Assembly: GCA_964650485.1 (NCBI GenBank)
Contig: CAZYTX010000012.1
Coordinates: 12,381 to 76,380 of the forward strand
Source: CAZYTX01 sp964650485
GTDB lineage: Bacteria; RBG-13-61-14; DATKZS01
Length of the DNA stretch: 64,000 nt
Reading direction: 5' to 3'
Positions 1-8,523 of this stretch are shown here, in pieces. Each line of letters begins with the position of its first letter. Position 1 is the stretch's first letter. The notes under the pieces are model-generated. The model ran no database searches. It was given only the letters and a program-made list of their open reading frames with translations, and was not told where the DNA came from. Position numbers and translations under genes: made by a program.

Positions 1-582
1 GAAGGGCCTGGTCTCGTCGGCCATGACCTGTATGCTCTTGCCGTCTTCAACCGCTGCCCGGATCACCCCGAGGGCCGTGCCGTAGCCGCCGGTTGCCAGG
101 GCCCCGGCGTTGCAGTGGGTGAGCACCACGTCCCCGTCATCGAGGTACTCTGCACCGTTCCTGCCCATGCGCCTGTTTATCTCGATGTCCTCCTCCAGCA
201 CCTTGATTGACTCCTTCTCAAGGGCCCGGGCGACCTCACCCGGCGAGGCATCGGGCATCTCCTCCACCGTCCTTTTCATGCGCTCTATTGCCCAGAACAA
301 ATTGACCGCGGTGGGCCTGGTCTTTAAAAGCCTTGCGCATGCACTGTCAAGGAACTCCCTGAACCGCTTTTGGTCTTTGTCCTTTGCCTCAAAGGCGGCG
401 AGCGCCACTCCCATTGCCGCGGCAATGCCGATGGCCGGGGCCCCCCTTATGACCATGGTCTCGATGGCCTCGGCCACTTCCTCGTGTGTCTCATATTCGT
501 TGTAGACCTCTTCCACGGGCAGGCAACGCTGGTCAATCATCACCACCCGGCCCTCCCTCCATTCAATGGTCTTGAAGCTCAT
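1..582 (-). CDS. mtnA: S-methyl-5-thioribose-1-phosphate isomerase, C-terminus outside window
   Basis: Cytosolic aldose-ketose isomerase of the methionine salvage pathway, converting methylthioribose-1-phosphate to methylthioribulose-1-phosphate. The protein begins MSFKTIEWREG, carries IRGAPAIGIAAA near residue 47 and the signature THCNAGALATGGYGTAL near residue 155, which holds the family's catalytic Cys. The gene is read leftwards and runs off the window after about 194 codons, so the second catalytic residue (an Asp in the family) is not visible. The start ATG lies 20 bases after the enolase stop, with an AAGGAGA-type ribosome site, so it is likely co-transcribed with enolase as the last visible gene of a five-gene run. 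Family assignment is firm. The operon context with polysaccharide-type genes is unusual. Confidence 0.93.
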   Translation of the reverse strand, partial: MSFKTIEWREGRVVMIDQRCLPVEEVYNEYETHEEVAEAIETMVIRGAPAIGIAAAMGVALAAFEAKDKDQKRFREFLDSACARLLKTRPTAVNLFWAIERMKRTVEEMPDASPGEVARALEKESIKVLEEDIEINRRMGRNGAEYLDDGDVVLTHCNAGALATGGYGTALGVIRAAVEDGKSIQVMADETRPF

Positions 583-602
583 GCAGGTCTCCTTTTGGGG
601 TC

Positions 603-1877
603 TTACGGCAGGGCGTCAATGCCCGGGTAATGGGCATGCTTCCCGAGCTCCTCCTCGATGCGCAGGAGCTGGTTGTACTTGCACACCCTGTCGGTGCGCG
701 ACACGGACCCGGTCTTTATCTGCCCCGCTCCCATGGCCACCACCAGGTCTGCAATGAAGGTGTCCTCGGTCTCGCCCGAGCGGTGGGAGACCACCGCGGA
801 GTATCCTGCCAGATGCGCCAGGTCCATGGCGTCCATGGTCTCGGTGAGGGTGCCGATCTGGTTTAGCTTTATGAGTATGGAGTTTGCCACATCCTTTTCA
901 AAGCCGGTCATGAGCCTCTTGGTGCTGGTCACGAACAGGTCGTCGCCCACGATCTGTACGTCCTGGCCCAGCCTGTCGGTGAGTGTGTTCCACCCCTTCC
1001 AGTCGTCCTGTGCCAGGCCGTCCTCGATGCTCACGATAGGATACCTTGCGCACAGGTCCTCGTAGTAGTCCACCATCTGGTTCGCGGTGAGCCTCTTTTT
1101 CTCGCTTGCGAGCACGTACCTCCCGTTCTTGTAGAACTCGGATGCAGCGGGGTCGAGGGCTATTGCAATCTGGTCGCCGGGGGTGTAGCCGGCCTTTTTG
1201 ACGGCCTGCACGAGGAGCTTTAGCGCCTCCTCGTTGGAGTCCAGGTCCGGCGCGAACCCTCCCTCGTCTCCCACTGTGGTCCCGAGCTTCCTGGCGCCAA
1301 GCACGGACTTGAGTGTATGGAACACCTCGGAGCCCCAGCGGAGCGCCTCGGAGAAGCTCTTCGCTCCCACCGGCATGATCATGAACTCCTGGATGTCAAC
1401 GTTGTTGTCAGCGTGCGCACCCCCGTTCAGGATGTTCATCATGGGCACGGGCAGCACGTACGCCCGGAGCCCGCCCAGGTACCTGTACAGGGGCAGGCCG
1501 TAGAACTCCGCCGCGGCCCGGGCGCATGCAAGGGAAGCGCCCAGTATGGCGTTTGCGCCCAGCTTTGCCTTGTTGGCCGTGCCGTCAAGGTTTATGAGGG
1601 CCCTGTCCAGGTCCCGCTGCGCGTCCGCGGGCATGCCTTTCAGCTTGTTTGCAACGGGGCCGTTCACGTTCTTGACCGCCTTGGTCACGCCTTTGCCCTT
1701 GTATTTTTTCGGGTCGCTGTCTCTAAGCTCGATGGCCTCGTGCTCGCCGGTGGACGCGCCCGATGGCACCGCGGCCCTGGCCTTGATCCCGCACTCGAGC
1801 GCGACCTCGACCTCGACTGTGGGGTTCCCGCGCGAGTCCAGGACCTGTCTTGCATTCACGTTCGCGATCTCTATCAT
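603..1877 (-). CDS. eno: enolase (phosphopyruvate hydratase)
   Basis: Glycolytic enzyme interconverting 2-phosphoglycerate and phosphoenolpyruvate. It is 424 aa, full family length. Visible signatures are the N-terminal ARQVLDSRGNPTVEVEV, the SGASTGEHEA loop, GDEGGFAPD, SIEDGLAQDDW with metal-binding Glu/Asp, the catalytic-Lys segment LIKLNQIGT and SHRSGETEDTFIADL near the C-terminus. The ATG is 1 base downstream of the stop of the preceding SGNH gene, so translation is probably coupled to that gene; mtnA follows after 20 bases. Having enolase as the fourth gene behind a glycosyltransferase and two SGNH hydrolases, rather than with pyrG, ftsB or other glycolytic genes, is the odd feature. All key residues appear intact. 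Confidence 0.98.
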   Translation of the reverse strand: MIEIANVNARQVLDSRGNPTVEVEVALECGIKARAAVPSGASTGEHEAIELRDSDPKKYKGKGVTKAVKNVNGPVANKLKGMPADAQRDLDRALINLDGTANKAKLGANAILGASLACARAAAEFYGLPLYRYLGGLRAYVLPVPMMNILNGGAHADNNVDIQEFMIMPVGAKSFSEALRWGSEVFHTLKSVLGARKLGTTVGDEGGFAPDLDSNEEALKLLVQAVKKAGYTPGDQIAIALDPAASEFYKNGRYVLASEKKRLTANQMVDYYEDLCARYPIVSIEDGLAQDDWKGWNTLTDRLGQDVQIVGDDLFVTSTKRLMTGFEKDVANSILIKLNQIGTLTETMDAMDLAHLAGYSAVVSHRSGETEDTFIADLVVAMGAGQIKTGSVSRTDRVCKYNQLLRIEEELGKHAHYPGIDALP

Positions 1878-1878
1878 T

Positions 1879-2928
1879 TTATCTCTCCAATTCTTCTTCT
1901 ATTGAATTTGCAATGCTTTTCCCTATCAGCCCGTAACCCTTCTTATTGGGGTGGATGAGGTCTTTCTCCGGCTCGTCAAAAAGCTTTGTAACACCGTGGC
2001 TTTTGAAAATCAAGTCGAGGTCAACCAGAGCCGCGGCGCGCTCTTTTGCGATATCTCTCACCGCCTGGTTGTATTTATTATGCAGTTTTGAGAGGTCGTC
2101 TTCCGGGTTTATGAACCCGAGGTGAGTGAGGAAGTCCGGGACCTTGCCCGTGGGTATGGCGCTGGGCGAGGTCGCCAGAACCGGAACTGCCCCTGCCCTT
2201 TTGCATTCTTCTATCATGGAAGCGAGGTTTCGGGAGTATTGCCCCGGTGGCACGCGGAGCTTTTTTGGTGGCTGTTTTAGAGCCAGCCCCAGGGCGCTTA
2301 CTCCTTTGTGCACGAGCTGGTAGAGCCGCAATGACTGCAAGGGGTGTATCTTTTCCTCTTTGGAAGAAGTCCTTTGTTCGAGCTGCTCCTTGTCCGTGTA
2401 GCCCTTTGCCAGCCAGTGGTCGTTCCACCCGAAGAGTATGACCACCACGTCGGGCTTGTACTCCTCCAGCACTTTCCTCAACAGCCGCAGCCCCTGCAGG
2501 GAGGAGTAACCCGGGACCCCGAAGTTCATGGCCTCCACCGGCCGGCCGAGCTCATCATCCAGGAGCCCGGATACGGTAGAGGTATAAGCCGCCTCCGGCC
2601 GGCCGAAGGTCACCGAGTCTCCCAGGCAAGCGACGCGCAATGCGCCCTCCTTCTTCTTGGCGCTGAACTCCGGGCCGCGGAACCCCTGGGAGTTGAGACT
2701 GGAAAACCCCCGTCCGAAGTCATATCCCGGCCTCATCCTCCACAAGAGATCGGGGTCCGGCTGGAAGATGTTGTGCAGCTCGTGCGGGCTCGGGAAGTTG
2801 AAGCGCATGTAGGCAAGCCCGGTCTCGAAGCGGAAGCCCGTCACCCTAAGCGCCGCTTCCGCCACGCCCAGCATGAAAATCGCGACGAGCACGCCCGTTG
2901 CCATCCTGCGCGTCCAGGGCCTGCTCAT
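1879..2928 (-). CDS. membrane-anchored SGNH/GDSL-type hydrolase (paralogue 1)
   Basis: A 349-aa protein with one N-terminal hydrophobic segment (about residues 11-28), probably an uncleaved anchor with the catalytic domain outside the cytoplasm. SGNH blocks are visible in order: ACLGDSVTFG (nucleophile Ser), FGVPGYSS (Gly), LFGWNDHW (Asn), and DLIHPNKKGY (Asp and His). Such proteins are esterases, or polysaccharide O-acetyl transferases/esterases, but the substrate cannot be read here. It is a diverged tandem copy of the next gene upstream, overlapping it by 4 bases (ATGA type), and it ends 1 base before enolase. The neighbouring glycosyltransferase suggests a glycan or lipid-glycan substrate; that is inference. 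Fold assignment is confident. Confidence 0.85.
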   Translation of the reverse strand: MSRPWTRRMATGVLVAIFMLGVAEAALRVTGFRFETGLAYMRFNFPSPHELHNIFQPDPDLLWRMRPGYDFGRGFSSLNSQGFRGPEFSAKKKEGALRVACLGDSVTFGRPEAAYTSTVSGLLDDELGRPVEAMNFGVPGYSSLQGLRLLRKVLEEYKPDVVVILFGWNDHWLAKGYTDKEQLEQRTSSKEEKIHPLQSLRLYQLVHKGVSALGLALKQPPKKLRVPPGQYSRNLASMIEECKRAGAVPVLATSPSAIPTGKVPDFLTHLGFINPEDDLSKLHNKYNQAVRDIAKERAAALVDLDLIFKSHGVTKLFDEPEKDLIHPNKKGYGLIGKSIANSIEEELER

Positions 2929-4157
2929 TTCCCAGCGTCCCTCCCGCAGTAATCTTTAAAGCTATTGAAGCGAGAGACCATGCGCGCAAGCTCTTCCGCT
3001 ATGATCTCGTGTCCCCACTCGTTCGGGTGTCCATTGTCAATCATGAGGTGTCTCCAGGGCTCTTTTTCTATTAGCCCGGGCATTTTTTTTCTTATGCCCC
3101 CCGCCCGCTCCGGGTCGAGCTCCCGCTTCTGTATACGCTCTAGCTTTCTCTTGAACAGTTTGCGCAGGTCCACGGCCTGCAGTTCGAGCTCGCCTGCGAT
3201 GATTCGCATGAGCTCGCGTCCCTTCCATGGTTTCCACTTCTCCGGCATCTTTGCGCCGTGCTCTTCTGCGACCTTTTTTATCTCGCTTGTCACGTGGTCC
3301 GGGGGAAGCGAGGGATAGTCCACGTGCACCAGCACCAGGCCAGCGCCTATCTTATCGCACTCTTGTTTTACCGTCTCCACGTTTTTTTGGAACTCCTCCA
3401 TGCTCACCTTGCGCTTTATGCGGGGTATGTAGGTTTCGGGGTCCAGTGTAATTCCCCGGGCCAGGTTGTCGGCGTACACCACGCCGGACTTTACGAGCTT
3501 GTAAATCTGGATGCGGTGTAACAGCATTGACATCCGGCCTATGTCGAACGTCCGGTCCTGCATGTGCTCCTTGTCGCTCTTTATGGCGGGGAGCCTGTCG
3601 TTCGGCCCGAAGGCGAATATAACCACCTGCGGGTCCAGGTCCGAGGCGCACCTTTTCATTAGCTGCATCCCCTGGAAGGATGTGTAGCCGGTGACCCCGA
3701 GGTTCAACACCTCGACCCCGCCCCGGCCGCAGTCTCTTGTCAGCATACTTTCCAGGACCGCGGGAAAGGCCTCGCTGTCGCCCACGCTCCAGCCGAAGGT
3801 GGTGGAGTCGCCTATGCACGCCACCCGGAACACCCGGTCCGGTCTTTGCTCTTTGAAGGATGGACCGCGGAACCCGTGCTCGTTTATGTGCACGGTCTTC
3901 CTGTATATACCGTGATGGTCCAGGGTCTGGTCGGGCTTGAAGCGCCAGAAGAGGTAGGGGTCGAACTCCACGGTGCGGTTCATGACCCGGCGCTTGCTGT
4001 GCATGTCAAGCAGGGGCATGCCCAGCACGTCCGCGCCGAAGTTAAAGTAGAAGCTGAAGTCGTGAAGGCGAAGCACGGCCTCGGCCCCGATAAGCACCAC
4101 CGCCACGAAGACCAGGGCGAAGAGGGCCCGCTTTTTCGCGGACAGCCTCGCCATCAT
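2925..4157 (-). CDS. membrane-anchored SGNH/GDSL-type hydrolase (paralogue 2)
   Basis: A 410-aa protein starting at tandem ATG codons; the N-terminal stretch ALFALVFVAVVLIGAEAVL is a membrane anchor or signal. SGNH blocks: ACIGDSTTFGW (Ser), LGVTGYTSFQG (Gly), FGPNDR (Asn), DNGHPNEWGH (Asp/His). It shares architecture and spacing with the downstream paralogue (both have a short pre-domain ending NxxGFRGP before the GDS block), which indicates a tandem duplication. A longer insert after the Asn block (about residues 220-340), rich in Lys and Glu, distinguishes it. It overlaps both neighbours by 4 bases, showing a tightly coupled operon led by the glycosyltransferase. A role in surface-glycan acylation or deacylation is inferred from context only. 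Confidence 0.85.
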   Translation of the reverse strand: MMARLSAKKRALFALVFVAVVLIGAEAVLRLHDFSFYFNFGADVLGMPLLDMHSKRRVMNRTVEFDPYLFWRFKPDQTLDHHGIYRKTVHINEHGFRGPSFKEQRPDRVFRVACIGDSTTFGWSVGDSEAFPAVLESMLTRDCGRGGVEVLNLGVTGYTSFQGMQLMKRCASDLDPQVVIFAFGPNDRLPAIKSDKEHMQDRTFDIGRMSMLLHRIQIYKLVKSGVVYADNLARGITLDPETYIPRIKRKVSMEEFQKNVETVKQECDKIGAGLVLVHVDYPSLPPDHVTSEIKKVAEEHGAKMPEKWKPWKGRELMRIIAGELELQAVDLRKLFKRKLERIQKRELDPERAGGIRKKMPGLIEKEPWRHLMIDNGHPNEWGHEIIAEELARMVSRFNSFKDYCGRDAGK

Positions 4158-5200
4158 GCACCCTCGACCACGTAGCGGTAAGCCCCCTCCAGGGCCACGG
4201 CCATACTTTGCAAAGAGAAGGCAGCCGCTTTTTCTTTGCCGCCCTGGACCAGCTTTTCCCTTTGCTCTTTGTCCTGGAGCAGCGCGCAGATATTTTCAGC
4301 CAGGTCAGCCGGGTCGCCCGGCCGGTGGAGCAGCCCTGACACCCGGTGCTCGATGGCCTCGGGTATGCCGCCCAACTCCGAGCCCACCACGGGCAGGCCC
4401 TTTGCCATGGCCTCGACAAGTACAATGCCAAAGCCCTCCTCAAAGCTCGGCAGCACCAGCAGGGAGGCGCGCTCATACCAGGAGTTTAGCTCCTCCCGGT
4501 CCACCGCGGGAAGGAATGTGACGGGCAGGCCCCGGGCAAGCACCCCGGCCGCTGCCCGGGAGAATAAGTGGTCGTCCCCTATGACCACGGCCCTTGCAGG
4601 CCCCGCCCTTTTCAAGACCATGGGCAGGGCCTTTAAAAGCACTGCCACGCCCTTCCTGAAAAAGTCGCTTCCAACCATGAGTATGATGGGCTCGGGGGCC
4701 GGCTCACGGGTTGCGGCGTGGCCTGTGCTGAGCTCTTCCGGGGCAATGCCGTAGGGGACCAGGAAGAGTCCTGGCTTGTGCGCAAGGTCCTCTGCGGGGA
4801 GCGCGTCAATCACCTGCTGGATGGAACGGGCAACCGCCCGGCTGTGCACCACAACAGCGGCTGCCTTTTTTATGACCTCTACGTGGTGGGACTTTAACTG
4901 CTTCTGCCGGAGCCAGCGCAGGGGATAGTCGGGACAGGCAAAACCCTGGAACCGGGTCCAGTAGTGGTCGTGGAAGTCGGCTATCACCGGGGCCTGCACA
5001 GAGGCCAGCGCGTGCGGGCTCACCCTTTTGGCGTCCACTACGTGGACCAGGTCGAGCCCGTGCCCGCATGACCCGTCAAGGCTGCAAAGAAGGTGGCCCT
5101 CTGCCACAGTCCTTTTAAGTGCCCGGTAATAGGTGCCCGGGCCGGTGGCCCTCTTGAACCCTTTTGCCAGAAGGGCCACTTTTAGCGAATTTTTATCCAT
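4154..5200 (-). CDS. GT4-family glycosyltransferase
   Basis: Cytoplasmic GT-B glycosyltransferase of 348 aa, first gene of the five-gene minus-strand run. The C-terminal nucleotide-sugar half is clear: ILMVGSDFFRKGV (about residue 175), a TFLPAVDREELNSWY segment, and the E-x7-E motif in SFEEGFGIVLVEAMA, followed by GLPVVGSELGGIPE and GLLHRPGDP. The N-terminal acceptor half is less conserved, with FHDHYW and VVVHSRAVARS. Sugar donor and acceptor cannot be deduced. It is followed at once, with a 4-base overlap, by two SGNH hydrolases, which suggests modification of a surface glycan. The ATG at 5200 is the only good start; the 250-base gap behind it presumably holds the operon promoter. Confidence 0.9.
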   Translation of the reverse strand: MDKNSLKVALLAKGFKRATGPGTYYRALKRTVAEGHLLCSLDGSCGHGLDLVHVVDAKRVSPHALASVQAPVIADFHDHYWTRFQGFACPDYPLRWLRQKQLKSHHVEVIKKAAAVVVHSRAVARSIQQVIDALPAEDLAHKPGLFLVPYGIAPEELSTGHAATREPAPEPIILMVGSDFFRKGVAVLLKALPMVLKRAGPARAVVIGDDHLFSRAAAGVLARGLPVTFLPAVDREELNSWYERASLLVLPSFEEGFGIVLVEAMAKGLPVVGSELGGIPEAIEHRVSGLLHRPGDPADLAENICALLQDKEQREKLVQGGKEKAAAFSLQSMAVALEGAYRYVVEGA

Positions 5201-5235
5201 TTTTCACATGAATCTCACTTAGTGGAGTATTATCG

Positions 5236-5350
5236 CACAGAGACACCGAGAATACAGAGATTTAGAAAATTTCTCCCGCCCGGAAAGTTCCTGGGTTGAC
5301 TATTAGCAAGAGAATCTGGACTCTATTTTCTTTGCTCAGTGCCCTGTGTG
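5236..5350. repeat. imperfect palindromic intergenic repeat (CACAGAGACACCGAG type)
   Basis: The left arm CACAGAGACACCGAG (5236-5250) is matched in inverse by CTCAGTGCCCTGTGTG at about 5335-5350, about 85 bases apart. It lies in the divergent gap between the glycosyltransferase and tetR. The arms resemble the CACAAAGACACGAAG palindromes in other gaps of this window (31534, 38641, 39920, 46976). No coding potential is apparent inside it. Confidence 0.5.
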
Positions 5351-5392
5351 AATTAAATGTATTTTTGCACAGCAGTGATCCAAGGACCTGAC

Positions 5393-5420
5393 TTGACATT
5401 TGGGAGGAGTGTGCTAGAAA
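5393..5420 (+). promoter_or_regulatory. candidate sigma-70 promoter of the tetR-RND efflux genes
   Basis: TTGACA (5393-5398), a 16-base spacer and TAGAAA (5415-5420) lie about 35 bases before the tetR ATG at 5454, with GGAG at 5441 as ribosome site. The -35 is perfect and the -10 is weak. TetR-type proteins often repress their own operon, so an operator is likely here, but no clean palindrome stands out. Confidence 0.5.
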
Positions 5421-5453
5421 TAGCATTCATATTTTGAAGATGGAGTTCTAATT

Positions 5454-6083
5454 ATGAATACCGATTCAGGCAAGAGTTTAAGTCGCAAAGAGCGCGAGCA
5501 GGCGGCGCGTCGCAGGGAGATATTGGAGGCTGCCACCCGGCTCTTCGGCAGCCAGGGATACCACGGGACCTCCATGAACGAGATCGCCAGAGAGGCCGAG
5601 TTCTCCACCGGGTCGCTGTATAACTTTTTCGAGAACAAGGAAGAGCTATATTTCACCCTGCTCCGCGAGAAGGTGGAGTTATTGGAGGAGAAGCTTGAGC
5701 ACGTATATTCCGGCGAGGGGGGTGTTGAGGAGAAGCTCTCCAGTTTTGCCAAGACTACAATCGCGTATCTGAAGCAGGAGAAGTATTTCTTTTTGATCAT
5801 GATGGAGCACGGCGAGTCCTTTCAGAAGAGCAGCAAGGGCGAGTTCTCGGACATGCTAAGGGAAAAGCACGAGTCATACCTGGGCAACATGGTAAAGCTG
5901 ATGGAGCAGGGGATTTCACAGGGGATTCTCAAGCCCCTTGATCCGAACGGTCTTGCACTCTCTTTTCTGGGTATCGTGAACTCTTTCGTATTCGTTCTTA
6001 TCAACTCCTCGGAGACGTACGACCTGGAGGAACTGGTTGGAACTATCATGGACATCTTCTTTAACGGGACTCGCAGGACATGA
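5454..6083 (+). CDS. TetR/AcrR-family transcriptional regulator
   Basis: A 209-aa DNA-binding repressor. The N-terminal helix-turn-helix covers about residues 18-65 (RREILEAATRLFGSQGYHG, then TSMNEIAREAEFSTGSLYNF and FENKEELYF), matching the TetR_N pattern well. The helical C-terminal ligand-binding half has no recognisable effector signature. It is the first gene of a same-strand run with a TolC-like channel (16-base gap), an adaptor and an RND pump, so it most likely controls that efflux system in response to a pumped compound; that role is inferred from position. The initiator is an ATG with GGAG nine bases upstream. Confidence 0.93.
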   Translation: MNTDSGKSLSRKEREQAARRREILEAATRLFGSQGYHGTSMNEIAREAEFSTGSLYNFFENKEELYFTLLREKVELLEEKLEHVYSGEGGVEEKLSSFAKTTIAYLKQEKYFFLIMMEHGESFQKSSKGEFSDMLREKHESYLGNMVKLMEQGISQGILKPLDPNGLALSFLGIVNSFVFVLINSSETYDLEELVGTIMDIFFNGTRRT

Positions 6084-6099
6084 AAAACAAGGAGGAGTA

Positions 6100-7539
6100 A
6101 TGCGGACAGTTTTTTCAAGCACCGTAATAATGCTGCTTTTCCTGGCCGTGGCCCCGGCCCGCTCGAATGATGGGCTGTCCCGGGATCAGGGGCTTTTAAA
6201 GCTCACCCTGGACGAATGCATCGAGCTGGCCCTGGAGCAAAACCCCCAGGTGAAGTCCAAACATGCCCAGGAGGATATGTACGAGGCCCAGGTGGTCCAG
6301 GCCAAGGCCGGGGGCTTTCCCAGCCTGAGCCTCAGCGCCAACGTGACCCGGTCCAACCGTCTGCCGGACTTCGAGGTGGGCGAGCCCACCTTTATAACCA
6401 CCGGGCCGGGTCTGTCAAACCCCGATGACCCGGGCTCCATAATCTCGCCGGTGCACTTCCATCAGCTTCCCTTCCCCGGCTTCGAGATCAGCAACACCAG
6501 GACGGGAGACATATACGCGGTGAAGATCGAGGCCGCCTACGTGGTGTGGGCCGGCGGCCGCATCAGGAACGGTCTAAAGGCAGCCAAGCTCTACGTGAAG
6601 GCCGGCGAGGAGGAGAGCCGTCAGCAGGAGAACGAGATCATCTTCAACACCACCCAGGCGTTCTACGGTGTGCTCATGTCCAAGCAGCAGGTTGAGCTCA
6701 TGGACGAGGTTTACGAGACCTACAAGGCCCACCTGGGCCAGGTGAGAGACCTTTACAACGAGGGCCTGGTGTCGAACCTCGACCTTTTGCAGGTGAAGGC
6801 GTCCCTGGCCGCTGTCCGGCCGCAGCAGATCGAGGCGAAAAACGGACTCTCCATGGCGCGGCTGGGACTCAAGAGCCTCTTGAACGTTGACCTGGAAAGG
6901 CGTGTGCAGGTTGAAGGGAGCCTGGAGTACGAGCCGCGCGAGCCCGGCCCCCTGGAGGACCTCTATGCAAAGGCCAAGCGGTTCAGGCCGGAGGTGCGCA
7001 CCCTGGAGATCAGGGATGACATGGCCGAGCAGATGTTAAAGATAGCCAGGGGAGAGGCTCTTCCCACGGTGAGCCTGTTCGCGAACTACTCCTGGGACAG
7101 GGGCCAGGAGCTGCCGCCCAACGAGGACGTGTGGAGGGACGGGTACCAGGCAGGGGCCGCGGTGCAGGTGCCCCTGTTCGACGGGTTCAAGACCAAGGGC
7201 AAGATGGACGAGGTCAGGGCCCAGATGATGCAGCTTCAGTACGGCAAGAGGTCGCTTGAGCTGGGCATAAAGAACCAGGTGCAGCAGGCCCTGCTTAACC
7301 TGCAGGCGGCCGAGAAAAAGATCGAAGCCGAACAGGAGAACATCGAGGCTGCACAAGAGAGCTATGAAGCATCCAGGACCCGCTACTCGGTGGGTCTTGC
7401 AACCAACCTGGACGTGATGGACGCCCAGACCCAGGTAATGCAGGCCAAGATTCAATACCTGGCTGCGGTGTACCAGTATAACATTGCATGGGCCCAGCTC
7501 CAGGCCGCGCTGGGCATGCCCAAACAGGGGTCAAAGTAA
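6100..7539 (+). CDS. TolC-family outer-membrane efflux channel
   Basis: Outer-membrane component of a tripartite efflux pump, 479 aa. The chosen ATG at 6100 follows GGAGGAG closely and yields a signal peptide (MRTVFSSTVIMLLFLAVAPARS); an in-frame ATG 63 bases earlier lies inside tetR and is less likely. Two OEP repeats are visible: LTLDECIELALEQNPQVK opens the first, and long amphipathic coiled-coil helices recur (about residues 165-290 and 370-460, e.g. EKKIEAEQENIEAAQESYE). The YSVGLATNLDVMDAQTQ motif near the C-terminus is typical of the family. It sits between its regulator and its adaptor, in the same operon. Confidence 0.95.
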   Translation: MRTVFSSTVIMLLFLAVAPARSNDGLSRDQGLLKLTLDECIELALEQNPQVKSKHAQEDMYEAQVVQAKAGGFPSLSLSANVTRSNRLPDFEVGEPTFITTGPGLSNPDDPGSIISPVHFHQLPFPGFEISNTRTGDIYAVKIEAAYVVWAGGRIRNGLKAAKLYVKAGEEESRQQENEIIFNTTQAFYGVLMSKQQVELMDEVYETYKAHLGQVRDLYNEGLVSNLDLLQVKASLAAVRPQQIEAKNGLSMARLGLKSLLNVDLERRVQVEGSLEYEPREPGPLEDLYAKAKRFRPEVRTLEIRDDMAEQMLKIARGEALPTVSLFANYSWDRGQELPPNEDVWRDGYQAGAAVQVPLFDGFKTKGKMDEVRAQMMQLQYGKRSLELGIKNQVQQALLNLQAAEKKIEAEQENIEAAQESYEASRTRYSVGLATNLDVMDAQTQVMQAKIQYLAAVYQYNIAWAQLQAALGMPKQGSK

Positions 7540-7540
7540 T

Positions 7541-8500
7541 ATGAAGTCTTCAAGCGTAGCGTTTCTGGTCATTATTTTTACGCTCCTTGCCGGGGCCGTG
7601 TTTTTAGGTGTCAGGGCTTGCAGGGAGTACGGCAAGGCGCCCGAGGCCGAGGAGCGGGTGGCCCGGTTCGCCATCCCCGTGCACGTGCACCAGGTGAAAA
7701 AGGGTGAAGTGGAGGACGTGGTTTACGTTACAGGTTGCGTGGAGCCTTCCGAGCGGGTGGACGTGATAGCCAAGATACCGTCGCCTGGCAAGCTGGTGAG
7801 CGCCAAGGTGCGCAAGGGAGACTACGTCAAGAGGGGGCAGACCCTTGCGGTGGTGGACAGGGACGTGGTGGGCGCCAGGTACCGCCACTACGGGGTGGAA
7901 GCGCCCAGCTCAGGGATAGTGGCTTCCATAACCGAGGACAGGGGTGCACTGGTCTCTCCACAGGTGCCGGTGGCCGTGATCGTGGACATTGACAAGGTAA
8001 AGGTCAAGACCAGCGTGGTCGAGGCTGACCTTAGCCGTGTGAAAACGGGCACGTCGGCCCGGGTGAGGGTGGACGCCTTTCCCGGCGAGGCCTTCAACGG
8101 ACAGGTCTCCAGTATTCCCCCGGTGCTTGATCAGTTTTCCCACACCGCACAGGTGGAGATCACGGTGGACAACCAGGACCACCGGCTGCTGCCGGGCATG
8201 TACGCGGAGATCGAGCTTGTGGCCGACGTGCACGAGGACGTGCCGGTGGTCCCCAAGAGAGCGGTGCTGAAGCGCAAAGGCAAGGACCTGGCGTACCTAT
8301 ACAACGAGGACGATAGCAGGATACATCTTGTGGAGCTGGAGCTTGGGTTTTACGACCTGAAAGAATACGAGGTGAGAAAAGGTCTGAAGGAGGGAGACCT
8401 GGTGGTGGACCGGAACCTGGTGGTGTTAAAGGACCGCACCAGGGTGTCGCTGGCTAACATTGATGAAATCGCTTCCAGGTCCAGCAAAGACCCCGAATAA
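7541..8500 (+). CDS. RND efflux periplasmic adaptor (HlyD/membrane-fusion family)
   Basis: Periplasmic adaptor joining the inner-membrane RND pump to the TolC-like channel, 319 aa. The ATG at 7541 directly follows the channel gene (1 base after its stop) and gives an N-terminal anchor (VAFLVIIFTLLAGAVFLGV). Next come a barrel-sandwich/lipoyl-like half (VDVIAKIPSPGKLVSAKVRKGDYVKRGQ, split here by position about 60-90), the returning half VEAPSSGIVASITEDRGALV, and a beta-barrel domain (PGEAFNGQVSSIPPV...). The hairpin between the lipoyl halves is very short, so it is a compact adaptor. Its place just before the pump confirms the partner. Confidence 0.93.
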   Translation: MKSSSVAFLVIIFTLLAGAVFLGVRACREYGKAPEAEERVARFAIPVHVHQVKKGEVEDVVYVTGCVEPSERVDVIAKIPSPGKLVSAKVRKGDYVKRGQTLAVVDRDVVGARYRHYGVEAPSSGIVASITEDRGALVSPQVPVAVIVDIDKVKVKTSVVEADLSRVKTGTSARVRVDAFPGEAFNGQVSSIPPVLDQFSHTAQVEITVDNQDHRLLPGMYAEIELVADVHEDVPVVPKRAVLKRKGKDLAYLYNEDDSRIHLVELELGFYDLKEYEVRKGLKEGDLVVDRNLVVLKDRTRVSLANIDEIASRSSKDPE

Positions 8501-8523
8501 TATTCAAGACGAGAGATATAAAG

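Noticed and set aside
370..866. Several plus-strand open frames opposite mtnA and enolase
   Set aside because: They lie antisense to clearly conserved genes, an effect of GC-rich codon structure.
6037..6099. Upstream start for the TolC-like gene within tetR
   Set aside because: It would put 21 unrelated residues before an intact signal peptide; GGAGGAG lies just before the ATG at 6100.
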